A stretch of 13,845 nt of DNA from NCBI GenBank assembly GCA_011192055.1, contig DUES01000181.1, forward strand, positions 3,310 through 17,154, read 5' to 3'. The stretch comes from Dehalococcoidia bacterium (GTDB taxonomy: Bacteria; Chloroflexota; Dehalococcoidia; Dehalococcoidales; Fen-1064). Both the position numbers and the translations under genes were made by a program. The notes below the pieces were generated by a model. The model searched no databases, had not been told where the DNA came from, and saw nothing but the letters and a program-made list of their open reading frames with translations. The first letter of the stretch is position 1, and the number at the start of each line of letters is the position of its first letter. Positions 1-6,258 of the stretch are shown here, piece by piece.

Positions 1-953
1 GGCTTGTCCCAGAGTCCTATTGCGGTTGTCCGTGGCCGGGGGAATGCCTTCGGTATGCCGCGTCCGCCTTCGATGGAGCGTACCAGTGCCGTGGACTCAC
101 CACAGACAAACGCCCCGGCTCCCTGGAAGATGTGTATATCAAAGTCGAAACCGGTACCCATTACGTTTTTACCGAGGTAGCCTCTCTCCCTGGCTTGCCC
201 GATGGCCGTGATAAGGCGGGCGACTGCCCGGGGATATTCCGCCCGTACAAATATGTAACCGGTATCGGCGCCCACCGTATAACCGGCAATAATCATACCT
301 TCCAGTATTGAATGAGGGTCTCCTTCCATTACGGCGCAGTCCTGGAACGCTCCGGGGTCACCCTCATCGGCGTTGCAGATAACGTATTTTTGTTCCGAAA
401 TTTCGACCTGGCAGGCTTCCCATTTTCTTCCTGCGGGGAAACCGGCGCCACCGAGACCGCGCAGTCCGGACAGCTTTACTTCCCCGACGATTTCCTGCGG
501 CGTCATTTCCGTAATAGCTTTTCGTGCTGCATCGTAGCCGCCGGCGTCAATGAAATCATCGATGCTGTTCGGGTCTATCTTGCCCAGGTTACGCAGGACA
601 AAGCGCTGCTGTTTATAATAGAAGGGTATATCACGGAACACGGCTAGGGGTCTGTCGATGACGGTATCGTGGTAGAAAAGACGCTCGACAGGTTTACCGT
701 CGGGCAGGAGCGAACGGGCAATGTCCGTAATGTCCCCGGGGCTGACCTTTGCGTAGAGAATGCCTTCCGGCTCGACCACCACGAGGGGGGCAGCCTGGCA
801 TAACCCATGACATCCGGTCCCCCTGACAAGGACACTGTCGCCAAGATTGAGGGCAGCGATCTCTGCTTTAAGCAAGGCCATTATCTGCTCGGCCCCTGCC
901 GAAACACAGCCGGTACCCGTGCAGACGTTAACGGTGCGTTGTTTAGCTGTCAT
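1..953 (-). CDS. nuoF: NuoF/HydB-type NADH-binding flavoprotein subunit (3' end beyond window)
   Basis: This is the NAD(H)- and FMN-binding subunit of a diaphorase module, the 51-kDa complex I type as also found in HydB of soluble hydrogenases. I translated 317 residues without a stop; the gene leaves the window at its 3' end. Residues 1-85 form a thioredoxin-like [2Fe-2S] domain with C11, C16, C48 and C52. That domain is absent from E. coli NuoF and typical of HydB/HndC-type soluble enzymes. The FMN/NADH glycine-rich loop is at 163-178 (GLRGLGGAGFPAGRKW), [10 protein letters not shown] is at 194-203 and GESTAL at 285-290. The usual second Arg of the GLRGRGG loop is Leu here. The ATG start overlaps the end of the upstream nuoE by 11 bp, so the two are translationally coupled. 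The missing C-terminus should carry the SLBB domain, the [4Fe-4S] site and perhaps a ferredoxin domain. Family assignment is firm. The complex it serves (hydrogenase, formate dehydrogenase or other) cannot be seen. Confidence 0.93.
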   Translation of the reverse strand, partial: MTAKQRTVNVCTGTGCVSAGAEQIMALLKAEIAALNLGDSVLVRGTGCHGLCQAAPLVVVEPEGILYAKVSPGDITDIARSLLPDGKPVERLFYHDTVIDRPLAVFRDIPFYYKQQRFVLRNLGKIDPNSIDDFIDAGGYDAARKAITEMTPQEIVGEVKLSGLRGLGGAGFPAGRKWEACQVEISEQKYVICNADEGDPGAFQDCAVMEGDPHSILEGMIIAGYTVGADTGYIFVRAEYPRAVARLITAIGQARERGYLGKNVMGTGFDFDIHIFQGAGAFVCGESTALVRSIEGGRGIPKAFPRPRTTAIGLWDK

Positions 954-1428
954 CCGCCTCCTCTTTGGGCAGGTTACGGATAACGTCGCCTACTTTCCTT
1001 GTAGTCAACTCGCCGTGAACGTCGCTATTAACCTTCAGGGCCGGGGCCAGGGCACAGCATCCCATGCAGGCCACGGTTTCCAGGGTGTATCTCATGTCGT
1101 CGGATGTTTCACCTTCCGATATATCTGTCTGGTCTTCCAGTTCCGCCAGTATCCGGGGTGCTCCACGGATGTGGCATGCGGTACCACGGCAGACCTGGAT
1201 GTGGTATTTACCAATGGGCGTAAACCGGAACTGGGAATAGAAAGAAGCTACGGAATATATCTCGCCGGAGTCAATACTGAGGAAATCCGCTATCACCCGT
1301 ACGCCTTCTTCCGGCAGGTAACCGACCTTCGTCTGGACGTCCAGAAGAATGGGCAACAACTGACCCGGAGCGTCTACGTGCGTGGTGAGTATGTCCCTCA
1401 CTAATCCTTCTGGTGATTCTCCGGTCAC
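943..1428 (-). CDS. nuoE: NuoE/HydC-type [2Fe-2S] thioredoxin-like subunit
   Basis: This 161-residue protein is the 24-kDa NuoE-type electron-transfer subunit. It has an N-terminal helical region (about 1-70, with the family motif VGYLPEE) and a thioredoxin-like domain whose [2Fe-2S] ligands are C80, C85, C121 and C125 (C-x4-C and C-x3-C). The length is normal for the family. The start is GTG; a strong GGAGG lies at 1432-1436 on the minus strand, 3-4 bases ahead of it, and the nearest upstream ATG is in another frame and stops at once. The stop overlaps the nuoF start by 11 bp. Together they form a NuoEF module that passes electrons between iron-sulfur partners and NAD(P). It is about as similar to the NuoE at 11992-12462 as an ancient paralogue would be (shared CxGTACHxRGAxRIL and GETS-D-R segments), not a recent duplicate. 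A 623-bp non-coding stretch lies upstream and should hold its promoter. Confidence 0.93.
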   Translation of the reverse strand: MTGESPEGLVRDILTTHVDAPGQLLPILLDVQTKVGYLPEEGVRVIADFLSIDSGEIYSVASFYSQFRFTPIGKYHIQVCRGTACHIRGAPRILAELEDQTDISEGETSDDMRYTLETVACMGCCALAPALKVNSDVHGELTTRKVGDVIRNLPKEEADDS

Positions 1429-2051
1429 GAAACCTCCACAATCATTGCACTCTTGCCTTTATCCGGCAATCTGTAACTCACATTATCCAAAGGGTGATTT
1501 CTCAGGGTACTACCGGCAGTTAAGGTAAAGCATACAAAAATCAAAGCCTGAGAGATATTCGTATGCAATATCTACATTGGTTTTCTGTTACATATCCCCG
1601 AGCATAAATTCGTCCGGTACTTATCGCCGGACTACATTATGATAGAGCCCGCACTCCGGTGCTGTCAAGTACGCTTACCGGAATACTGCGATATTGATAA
1701 ACCTTTTTCCTTTTCTTTAGTGCGAAGCCCGACCAGGTATAATAAAAGAGCACTTTGGGTAATTATTGTACTGGATTCAGGACTGTATCGCAAAGCAAAC
1801 AGGACATGGATGACTTCACAGTATTGGTGTCCGGTGGTATGGGTTCTTCCCGTATTGTATATTGGTTTATTACCTGTAAATGATACCGGTGTACCTCAAA
1901 AGCCGTTAACACCCGGAAACGAAACAGCCTCAAATGTGCCTTGGAATACTTGTATCGGGAGTAGTATTCAGGTAGAATAGGTTTTTCATGAGACCTGTCT
2001 GGACTGCTCAGTTGTCCCGGTTGAACCAGCGCTATTGTATTTGGACTAGAA
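1429..2051. other. 623-bp divergent intergenic region between nuoE and sucC
   Basis: I see no convincing gene here. The longest plus-strand reading frame (1639-1980) has no family resemblance, biased composition and no ribosome binding site. The region holds AT-rich segments, a TATAAT at 1738-1743 with a poor -35, and several short dyads: AGATATT/AATATCT at 1553-1573, GTCCGG/CCGGAC at 1612-1632, and GAATACT/AGTATTC at 1944-1969. Dyads with 6-7 bp arms are expected once or so by chance in this much sequence. Only the one at 1944-1969, which coincides with a promoter-like pair, gets its own entry. The gap is long for this otherwise compact window and presumably carries the promoters of both flanking operons. 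A small RNA cannot be excluded by eye. Confidence 0.6.
1944..1978 (+). promoter_or_regulatory. candidate sucCD promoter with overlapping dyad
   Basis: A -35-like TTGTAT (1950-1955) and a -10-like TAGAAT (1973-1978) are separated by exactly 17 bp. The -10 matches the consensus at 5 of 6 positions and the -35 at only 3 of 6. An inverted repeat, GAATACT (1944-1950) and AGTATTC (1963-1969), straddles the -35 and fills the spacer, which is a common position for a repressor site. Transcription would begin near 1985, about 65 bases before the sucC ATG. An alternative is the TATAAT at 1738, which would give a leader of about 300 bases. Confidence 0.33.
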
Positions 2052-3191
2052 ATGAAACTATTAGAATTTGAGGCAAAACCGATACTGAGGGAATGCGGGA
2101 TACCCGTGTCGCAGGGCAGAGTTGCTGTCACGGTCGAAGAAGCCGGGATGATTGCCCGCGAAATAAATAAGCCGGTTGTGCTGAAAGCACAGATACCGGT
2201 ATCGGGCAGGGGCAAAGCCGGAGGTATTCTGCATGCCAGGGATGCTGACGAAGCCAGGGAAGTCGCTGCAAGATTACTTGGCAGCACTATTAAGGACTGC
2301 GTTGTAAGCACCTTACTGGTCGAGGAAGCCCTTGAGATTGAAAAAGAATACTATCTTTCCGTGACTATTGACAGGATAGCCAGGAGTTATGTTGTCCTTG
2401 CATCCGTCGAGGGTGGTGTAGACATTGAGCAGGTTGCCATGGCATCACCGGAGAAGGTCGCAAGGTTGTGGACGGACCCGTCCTCCGGTCTCGGAGAGGG
2501 ACAGGTCAGAGAGATGCTGGCACAGTTCAACCTCGGTGATGATACTGTTGCGAAGCTTGCCTCGATACTCATAGACCTGTTCTCAATGGCAATGGACAGG
2601 GATGCCGAACTTGTTGAGCTGAATCCCCTGGTAGAGACTTCTTCCGGCGACTTCGTGGCGGTTGATGCCCGGATGATTATTGATGATAACGCTCTTTTCA
2701 GGCATGAAGAATACGCGGACAGGAGTCTTTCCAGGGTTGACGAGACACCGCTGGAAATCAGGGCAAGGGAGCAGGACCTGGCGTATGTGGACCTGCCCGG
2801 AGAAACCGGCGTTATCGGTAACGGGGCCGGACTGGTCATGGCTACGGTTGACCTTGTCCATTATTTCGGAGGGAGTCCGGCGAATTTCCTTGATATTGGT
2901 GGTGGCGGCAGTGTTGACATAAACAAGAGAGGCCTTCTGCTGGTATTGTCCAAACCCGAAGTAAAAGGGGTTGTCGTCAACATATTCGGGGGGATTACCA
3001 GGTGTGATTTTGTTGCCCAGGCCGTCATCGAAGCAATGCAGGAATCCGGGACAGACAAACCGGTTGTAGTGAGTATGATGGGTACCAATGAAGCGGAAGG
3101 GAAACAGATGCTCGATGAAGCGGGTGTACCGCACTTTCCGACCATGGAAGACGCCGTGCAGGGGATTCTGAAAGCGCAGGGTATCAATTGA
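2052..3191 (+). CDS. sucC: succinate--CoA ligase (ADP-forming) beta subunit, ATP-grasp
   Basis: This is the beta subunit of succinyl-CoA synthetase, which makes ATP (or GTP) from succinyl-CoA or runs in reverse. It has 379 residues, close to the usual 385-390. The N-terminal ATP-grasp domain (about 1-230) includes the lysine/glycine-rich segment at 45-58 (KAQIPVSGRGKAGG), ELNPLV at 189-194 and VDARMIIDDNALFRH at 204-218. The C-terminal CoA-ligase domain (about 250-379) carries GNGAGLVMAT at 256-265 and NIFGGITRCD at 310-319. The common QVHAGGRGKAGG is replaced by QIPVSGRGKAGG, and the N-terminus differs from the usual LHEYQAK. Related ligases acting on malate or other acids share this fold, so the exact acid is inferred. 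The ATG is preceded only by a weak GGA (2043-2045); an in-frame stop lies upstream with no other usable start. The stop overlaps the sucD start. Confidence 0.92.
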   Translation: MKLLEFEAKPILRECGIPVSQGRVAVTVEEAGMIAREINKPVVLKAQIPVSGRGKAGGILHARDADEAREVAARLLGSTIKDCVVSTLLVEEALEIEKEYYLSVTIDRIARSYVVLASVEGGVDIEQVAMASPEKVARLWTDPSSGLGEGQVREMLAQFNLGDDTVAKLASILIDLFSMAMDRDAELVELNPLVETSSGDFVAVDARMIIDDNALFRHEEYADRSLSRVDETPLEIRAREQDLAYVDLPGETGVIGNGAGLVMATVDLVHYFGGSPANFLDIGGGGSVDINKRGLLLVLSKPEVKGVVVNIFGGITRCDFVAQAVIEAMQESGTDKPVVVSMMGTNEAEGKQMLDEAGVPHFPTMEDAVQGILKAQGIN

Positions 3192-4057
3192 GTATTATAT
3201 TAGACAGGGACACAAAGGTTATCGTTCAGGGTATTACCGGACGCGAAGGCAGGTTTCATACCGCTTCCATGTTGAAGTACGGCACCAGTATTGTTGGCGG
3301 GGTAACTCCCGGCAAGGGTGGTGAAGAGGTTGAGGGTATACGTGTCTTCAACACTGTTGACGAAGCAGTAGCCGAAAGCGGGGCAGACACGTCCATAATG
3401 TTCGTACCGGCCCGTTTTGCCCGGAGTGCCATCGTGGAGGCAATCGAATCCAGCCTGAAAACTGTGGTTGTTATTGTCGAAGGTCTTCCGCATAAGGATG
3501 CAATCGAGTGCATGGCACGGGCTAAAGCTGCCGGTAACACCGTCGTAATCGGGCCTAATTGTCCCGGCGTAATATGCCCCACGAAGCAGACGAAGGTCGG
3601 CATCATGCCCAACCATATCTTCAAAGCCGGTAACATAGGTATTGTCTCACGGAGTGGTTCCCTCACCTACGAGATTGCCTGGCACACCACGCAGGCCGGA
3701 CTCGGCCAGAGTACCTGTGTTGGCATAGGCGGTGATGCCATAATTGGCCTTGACTTCGTTGGTGCGCTCAAGATGTTTCGCGATGACGATGAGACGGGGA
3801 GTATTGTGCTTATCGGAGAAATTGGTGGCAATGCCGAGGAAGCCGCTGCTGCTTATGTTGCTGAAACAGGCTATCCCAAGCCGATTGTTGCTTATGTTGC
3901 CGGCAGAATGGCCCCTCCCGGAAAGCGCATGGGACACGCCGGTGCGATAGTCATGGGTGAAGCGGGTACAGCGCGGTCAAAGATTGACGCCTTTGCTGCG
4001 GCCGGTATACCGGTAGCCGACAGACCCAGCCAGATTGTCGGACTGCTCCGGTCATAG
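3188..4057 (+). CDS. sucD: succinate--CoA ligase alpha subunit
   Basis: This is the CoA-binding, phosphohistidine-bearing alpha subunit. It has 289 residues, the standard length. The N-terminal CoA-binding Rossmann domain (1-130) contains VIVQGITGREGRFHT (11-25) and GGVTPGKGG (37-45), followed by GPNCPGVI at 122-129. The ligase domain contains SRSGSLTYE (154-162), GIGGDAIIG (179-187) and the active-site histidine H250 in GKRMGHAGAI. The start is TTG: it is the only codon that gives the conserved N-terminus, and it shares its last two bases with the sucC stop (TTGA overlap). A modest AGGG lies a few bases upstream. Overlap with sucC indicates translational coupling and the 1:1 stoichiometry of the heterodimer. 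A hairpin follows ten bases after the stop. Confidence 0.94.
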   Translation: MSIILDRDTKVIVQGITGREGRFHTASMLKYGTSIVGGVTPGKGGEEVEGIRVFNTVDEAVAESGADTSIMFVPARFARSAIVEAIESSLKTVVVIVEGLPHKDAIECMARAKAAGNTVVIGPNCPGVICPTKQTKVGIMPNHIFKAGNIGIVSRSGSLTYEIAWHTTQAGLGQSTCVGIGGDAIIGLDFVGALKMFRDDDETGSIVLIGEIGGNAEEAAAAYVAETGYPKPIVAYVAGRMAPPGKRMGHAGAIVMGEAGTARSKIDAFAAAGIPVADRPSQIVGLLRS

Positions 4058-4066
4058 CCACCGAGT

Positions 4067-4095
4067 AACGGCAGGCGGCTGCCGTTCCCGGTTTT
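4067..4095 (+). terminator. probable weak terminator after sucD
   Basis: An 8-bp perfect stem, AACGGCAG (4067-4074) and CTGCCGTT (4079-4086), closes a GCGG tetraloop ten bases beyond the sucD stop. It is followed by CCCGG and only four T (4092-4095). Position and shape fit a factor-independent terminator, but the short T-run set back from the stem makes it weak. Confidence 0.5.
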
Positions 4096-4178
4096 GCAGG
4101 AATTTCAGTAAAACACTTTTCTGTAAACAGGACCACCCAATTATTTTTACGCTTAGTTGCTGTGGGTGTATTGTTCAC

Positions 4179-4218
4179 AAAAAGAGAGTAAGCCCGGAGG
4201 ACGCCCCGGGCTTACTCT
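4179..4218 (-). terminator. strong hairpin terminator for the crotonase operon
   Basis: A perfect 13-bp inverted repeat, AGAGTAAGCCCGG (4185-4197) and CCGGGCTTACTCT (4206-4218), encloses an 8-base loop. Read on the minus strand, the stem is followed at once by CTTTTTG (a T5 run, the complement of A 4179-4183). This is a classic factor-independent terminator about 150 bases downstream of the crotonase stop. On the plus strand no T-run follows, so it would only be a back-up for sucCD. Confidence 0.75.
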
Positions 4219-4370
4219 ACAGGAGATGATGAAGAAAATTGTATGGCTTCTAAAGCATACCGGATTGGGGTTAAGAGATGGTAAATCTCTTTCCTGACAG
4301 GTTGCAGACCGGTTACTAACAGGTTACAGAATAGTAACAGGATTTCCGGTCACTCTGCTGAACGTTTCTT

Positions 4371-5180
4371 TTACCGTCCTTTCCAGACCGGCGGTCTCTT
4401 TTCGAGGAAGGACTGTACACCTTCTTTAGCGTCTTCCGATGCACTGGTATCGCGGAAACGTTTTGCATTCTCGCCATGGTGAACACTTGGCGGCCATTCC
4501 AGCGAACCATAAGTGACCTCTTTTATTCCTTTGGCTGACAGTGGTGCCCCGCGCGTAAACCGGGCCGCCATATTTTTGGCTGCTGACATTAGCTGGTCCG
4601 GCGGTACTACCATGCTCACCAGACCTATCTTTTCTGCTTCACGGGCGTCAATTATATCGCCGGAATACATCAGTTCAAGCGCTTTGCTCATTCCGACGAT
4701 ATAGGGCAGCAGGTAGGGTCCGGCACCGGTATCCGGGGTTATGCCTCTCAGCGGAAAGACCCACCCGAAACGGGCGTTCTCTGACGCAATTCGGATATCG
4801 CACTGGGCTGTCCACTCAGCCCCCATGCCAACGGCAGCTCCGTTTACGGCGGCAATAGTCGGCTTGGGTACACGGGTGAAGGTCCATCCGGGCAGGGAAG
4901 TCTCCGGCATGTCTATCTTCCTGATTCTCTTTGCTCTTTCCGCTGCCGCTTCGGCGTGGTCCCGTGCTATACCGGCACTTACATCCGTTCCGCCGCAAAA
5001 AGCCCGGCCATTTCCGGTGACTATCACCACCCGGACCTCATTGTCGACTGTTGCCTCGTTGAGAATATTTGTCATGTCTGCCAGCATGTCGTCAGTGATA
5101 GCATTCATCTTCTCGGGCCGGTTGATGGTGATGATAGCGATACCATCTTCTTTTGAATAAAGTATTTTCTCTTCTTCCAT
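4371..5180 (-). CDS. enoyl-CoA hydratase/isomerase (crotonase) family protein
   Basis: This 269-residue protein of the crotonase superfamily acts on an acyl-CoA thioester, probably in beta-oxidation or a related acid-degradation route. Visible family features are INRPEKMNAI (19-28), the oxyanion-hole segment AFCGGTDVSAG (60-70), the helix-capping loop AAVNGAAVGMGAE (110-122) and the C-terminal EKRPPVWKG. E122 matches the first catalytic glutamate of enoyl-CoA hydratase (rat E144). The second (rat E164) falls on F142, inside FGWVFPLRGITPD (138-150), although D150 is nearby. The protein may therefore be an isomerase, hydrolase or a variant hydratase, and a specific reaction cannot be given. The ATG at 5180 has GGAGA at the usual distance plus a second copy abutting it. 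It lies 56 bp downstream of the hydrolase gene on the same strand, so the two are probably co-transcribed, and it ends before a strong terminator. Confidence 0.87.
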   Translation of the reverse strand: MEEEKILYSKEDGIAIITINRPEKMNAITDDMLADMTNILNEATVDNEVRVVIVTGNGRAFCGGTDVSAGIARDHAEAAAERAKRIRKIDMPETSLPGWTFTRVPKPTIAAVNGAAVGMGAEWTAQCDIRIASENARFGWVFPLRGITPDTGAGPYLLPYIVGMSKALELMYSGDIIDAREAEKIGLVSMVVPPDQLMSAAKNMAARFTRGAPLSAKGIKEVTYGSLEWPPSVHHGENAKRFRDTSASEDAKEGVQSFLEKRPPVWKGR

Positions 5181-5236
5181 TCTCCTGTTCTCCTTTTGTG
5201 TTTGTTATCCTCTATGAGCCGCAGGGGTATGACCGC

Positions 5237-6052
5237 TTACTTCTTCAAAACCTCGTACAGGCGTGTAACGTTCATTCGTTGCAGCATCGGGCCCATTGAC
5301 TCCATGCCGGGACCCATTGGATAACGGTCCAGAAGAGAGACGTTATCCTGGGCTTCTTCCAGGCTCATTCCCTTGCCGATGGCGTCACTCACGGCATCAA
5401 TCCAGGCCTGAATCATGGTCTTCATCTCGGGAATATAAGCGGGTGTACAGACTTCACCGTGACCCGGTACCATGAATTCTGCCCCGAGTTCCTGGAGCCG
5501 GTCCAGCGAATCGAGCCACTCGTAAGGTACAGCCTGGTGCAGAAACGGATGCACCCTGTAGAAGATATTATCCGAGGTGAAAACCACGCGCTCCTCGGGG
5601 ATGTACACAGCCACCTGGTAGGGAGTGTGGCCGGGATAGTTGATAAGCTGAAAAGTGTGGTCACCGGCATAAAGCGTCAGACGCTCAGAAAGAGTAATAG
5701 TCGGCGGACGGTAGCTGAATCCCTCGAGGAGGGGGAGGTTCTCGGGGGCGGTCTGCCGGAGATTCTCTTTTAGCGGTGCCAGCGGAGAAGCCAGTATTGC
5801 TTCCCTGGTACCTTCGTGGGCTACTACGGTGCCTTCAAAGAAATGGTTTCCGGTGAAGTGGTCACCATGCGGTTCGGTATTGATAAGATAGCGGACCGGA
5901 CCGTGCCTGGCAATTTCTTCCCGCCACCTGATTGCATCAACCGGTATCTGCGGGGTATCGATCATGACTACGCCATCGCTGGTAACCACAAAACCGGGAT
6001 TGCAGCCCTGGAACCCGGTCTCAGCATAAACATTCTCGGTTACCTTTTGCAT
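5237..6052 (-). CDS. metallo-beta-lactamase-fold hydrolase with altered metal motif
   Basis: This 271-residue protein has the metallo-beta-lactamase fold. The metal motif normally written HxHxDH reads E60-P-H62-G-D64-H65, so the first zinc ligand is Glu instead of His. Other ligands are in place: H142 in YPGHTPYQ, D161 in FTSDNIF and H198 in VPGHGEV. The fold core spans about 10-210. A C-terminal tail (210-271) is rich in Met, Gly and Pro around MGPGMESMGPM. No signal peptide or membrane segment is seen, so it should be cytoplasmic. The substrate is unknown; hydrolysis of a thioester or lactone would suit the neighbouring crotonase, but that is inference. The ATG has a very good AGGAGG six bases upstream. 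It is the first gene of a two-gene minus-strand unit with the crotonase and is divergent from the antiporter. Confidence 0.85.
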   Translation of the reverse strand: MQKVTENVYAETGFQGCNPGFVVTSDGVVMIDTPQIPVDAIRWREEIARHGPVRYLINTEPHGDHFTGNHFFEGTVVAHEGTREAILASPLAPLKENLRQTAPENLPLLEGFSYRPPTITLSERLTLYAGDHTFQLINYPGHTPYQVAVYIPEERVVFTSDNIFYRVHPFLHQAVPYEWLDSLDRLQELGAEFMVPGHGEVCTPAYIPEMKTMIQAWIDAVSDAIGKGMSLEEAQDNVSLLDRYPMGPGMESMGPMLQRMNVTRLYEVLKK

Positions 6053-6128
6053 CCTACTCCTCCTGTTTGTATTACCACCATAAGACCACTTATGAATACA
6101 ATATCGTTCATTCTATTATGCATTACGG

Positions 6129-6149
6129 TTGCGCATTATTGTAGCGCAA
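6129..6149. promoter_or_regulatory. operator-like dyad between divergent hydrolase and antiporter genes
   Basis: TTGCGC (6129-6134) and GCGCAA (6144-6149) form a perfect inverted repeat with a 9-base AT-rich spacer. It lies about 75 bp upstream of the hydrolase ATG and about 20 bp upstream of the -35 of the antiporter promoter. Size and place fit a dimeric regulator binding between divergent genes. Six-base arms can occur by chance, so this is tentative. Confidence 0.3.
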
Positions 6150-6169
6150 ATACAGGCTGAATTCCAGAG

Positions 6170-6199
6170 CGGACAAAACGGTAGGAAATTTGATATAAT
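6170..6199 (+). promoter_or_regulatory. candidate antiporter promoter
   Basis: CGGACA (6170-6175) matches the -35 consensus at its last four positions. A perfect TATAAT (6194-6199), preceded by a TGA-type extended sequence, follows with an 18-bp spacer. Transcription would start near 6206, about 50 bases before the TTG start of the antiporter and only a few bases before an ATG at 6209. Confidence 0.55.
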
Positions 6200-6258
6200 A
6201 GTGAGCGTATGTCATCACCCGTAAAACCAGCAGTTATTCTCCCCCGGGGTACATTTAT

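Larger units (their letters stand above)
4058..4370. other. 313-bp convergent intergenic region
   Basis: No gene is seen between the 3' ends of sucD and the crotonase. The stretch holds four hairpin-forming inverted repeats: 4067-4086, 4185-4218, AAGAGAT/ATCTCTT at 4273-4291, and GTTACTA/TAGTAAC at 4312-4338. ACAGGTT occurs at 4297-4303 and 4319-4325, with a partial copy (ACAGGAT) at 4337-4343. The first two hairpins are good terminator candidates for the two converging operons. The others may be processing or decay-protecting structures, or chance. Confidence 0.6.

Noticed and set aside
847..1404. 185-codon plus-strand reading frame
   Set aside because: It lies antisense to a clear nuoE with intact cluster cysteines; composition and sequence show no family features.
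1553..1573. AGATATT/AATATCT dyad upstream of the left nuoE
   Set aside because: Seven-base AT-rich arms are expected about once by chance in the region, and no convincing promoter adjoins it.
1612..1632. GTCCGG/CCGGAC inverted repeat
   Set aside because: Six-base arms built on CCGG, which is over-abundant in this DNA, so a chance pairing is likely.
1806..1883. 25-codon frame beginning MDDFTVLVSGGMGSS, preceded by AGGA
   Set aside because: It faintly recalls the SGGMDS nucleotide-binding loop of QueC-like enzymes, but Asp is missing, the frame ends at once and nothing around it continues the family.
1639..1980. 113-codon plus-strand reading frame in the nuoE-sucC gap
   Set aside because: No ribosome binding site, no recognisable domain, low-likelihood composition and no coupling to neighbours.
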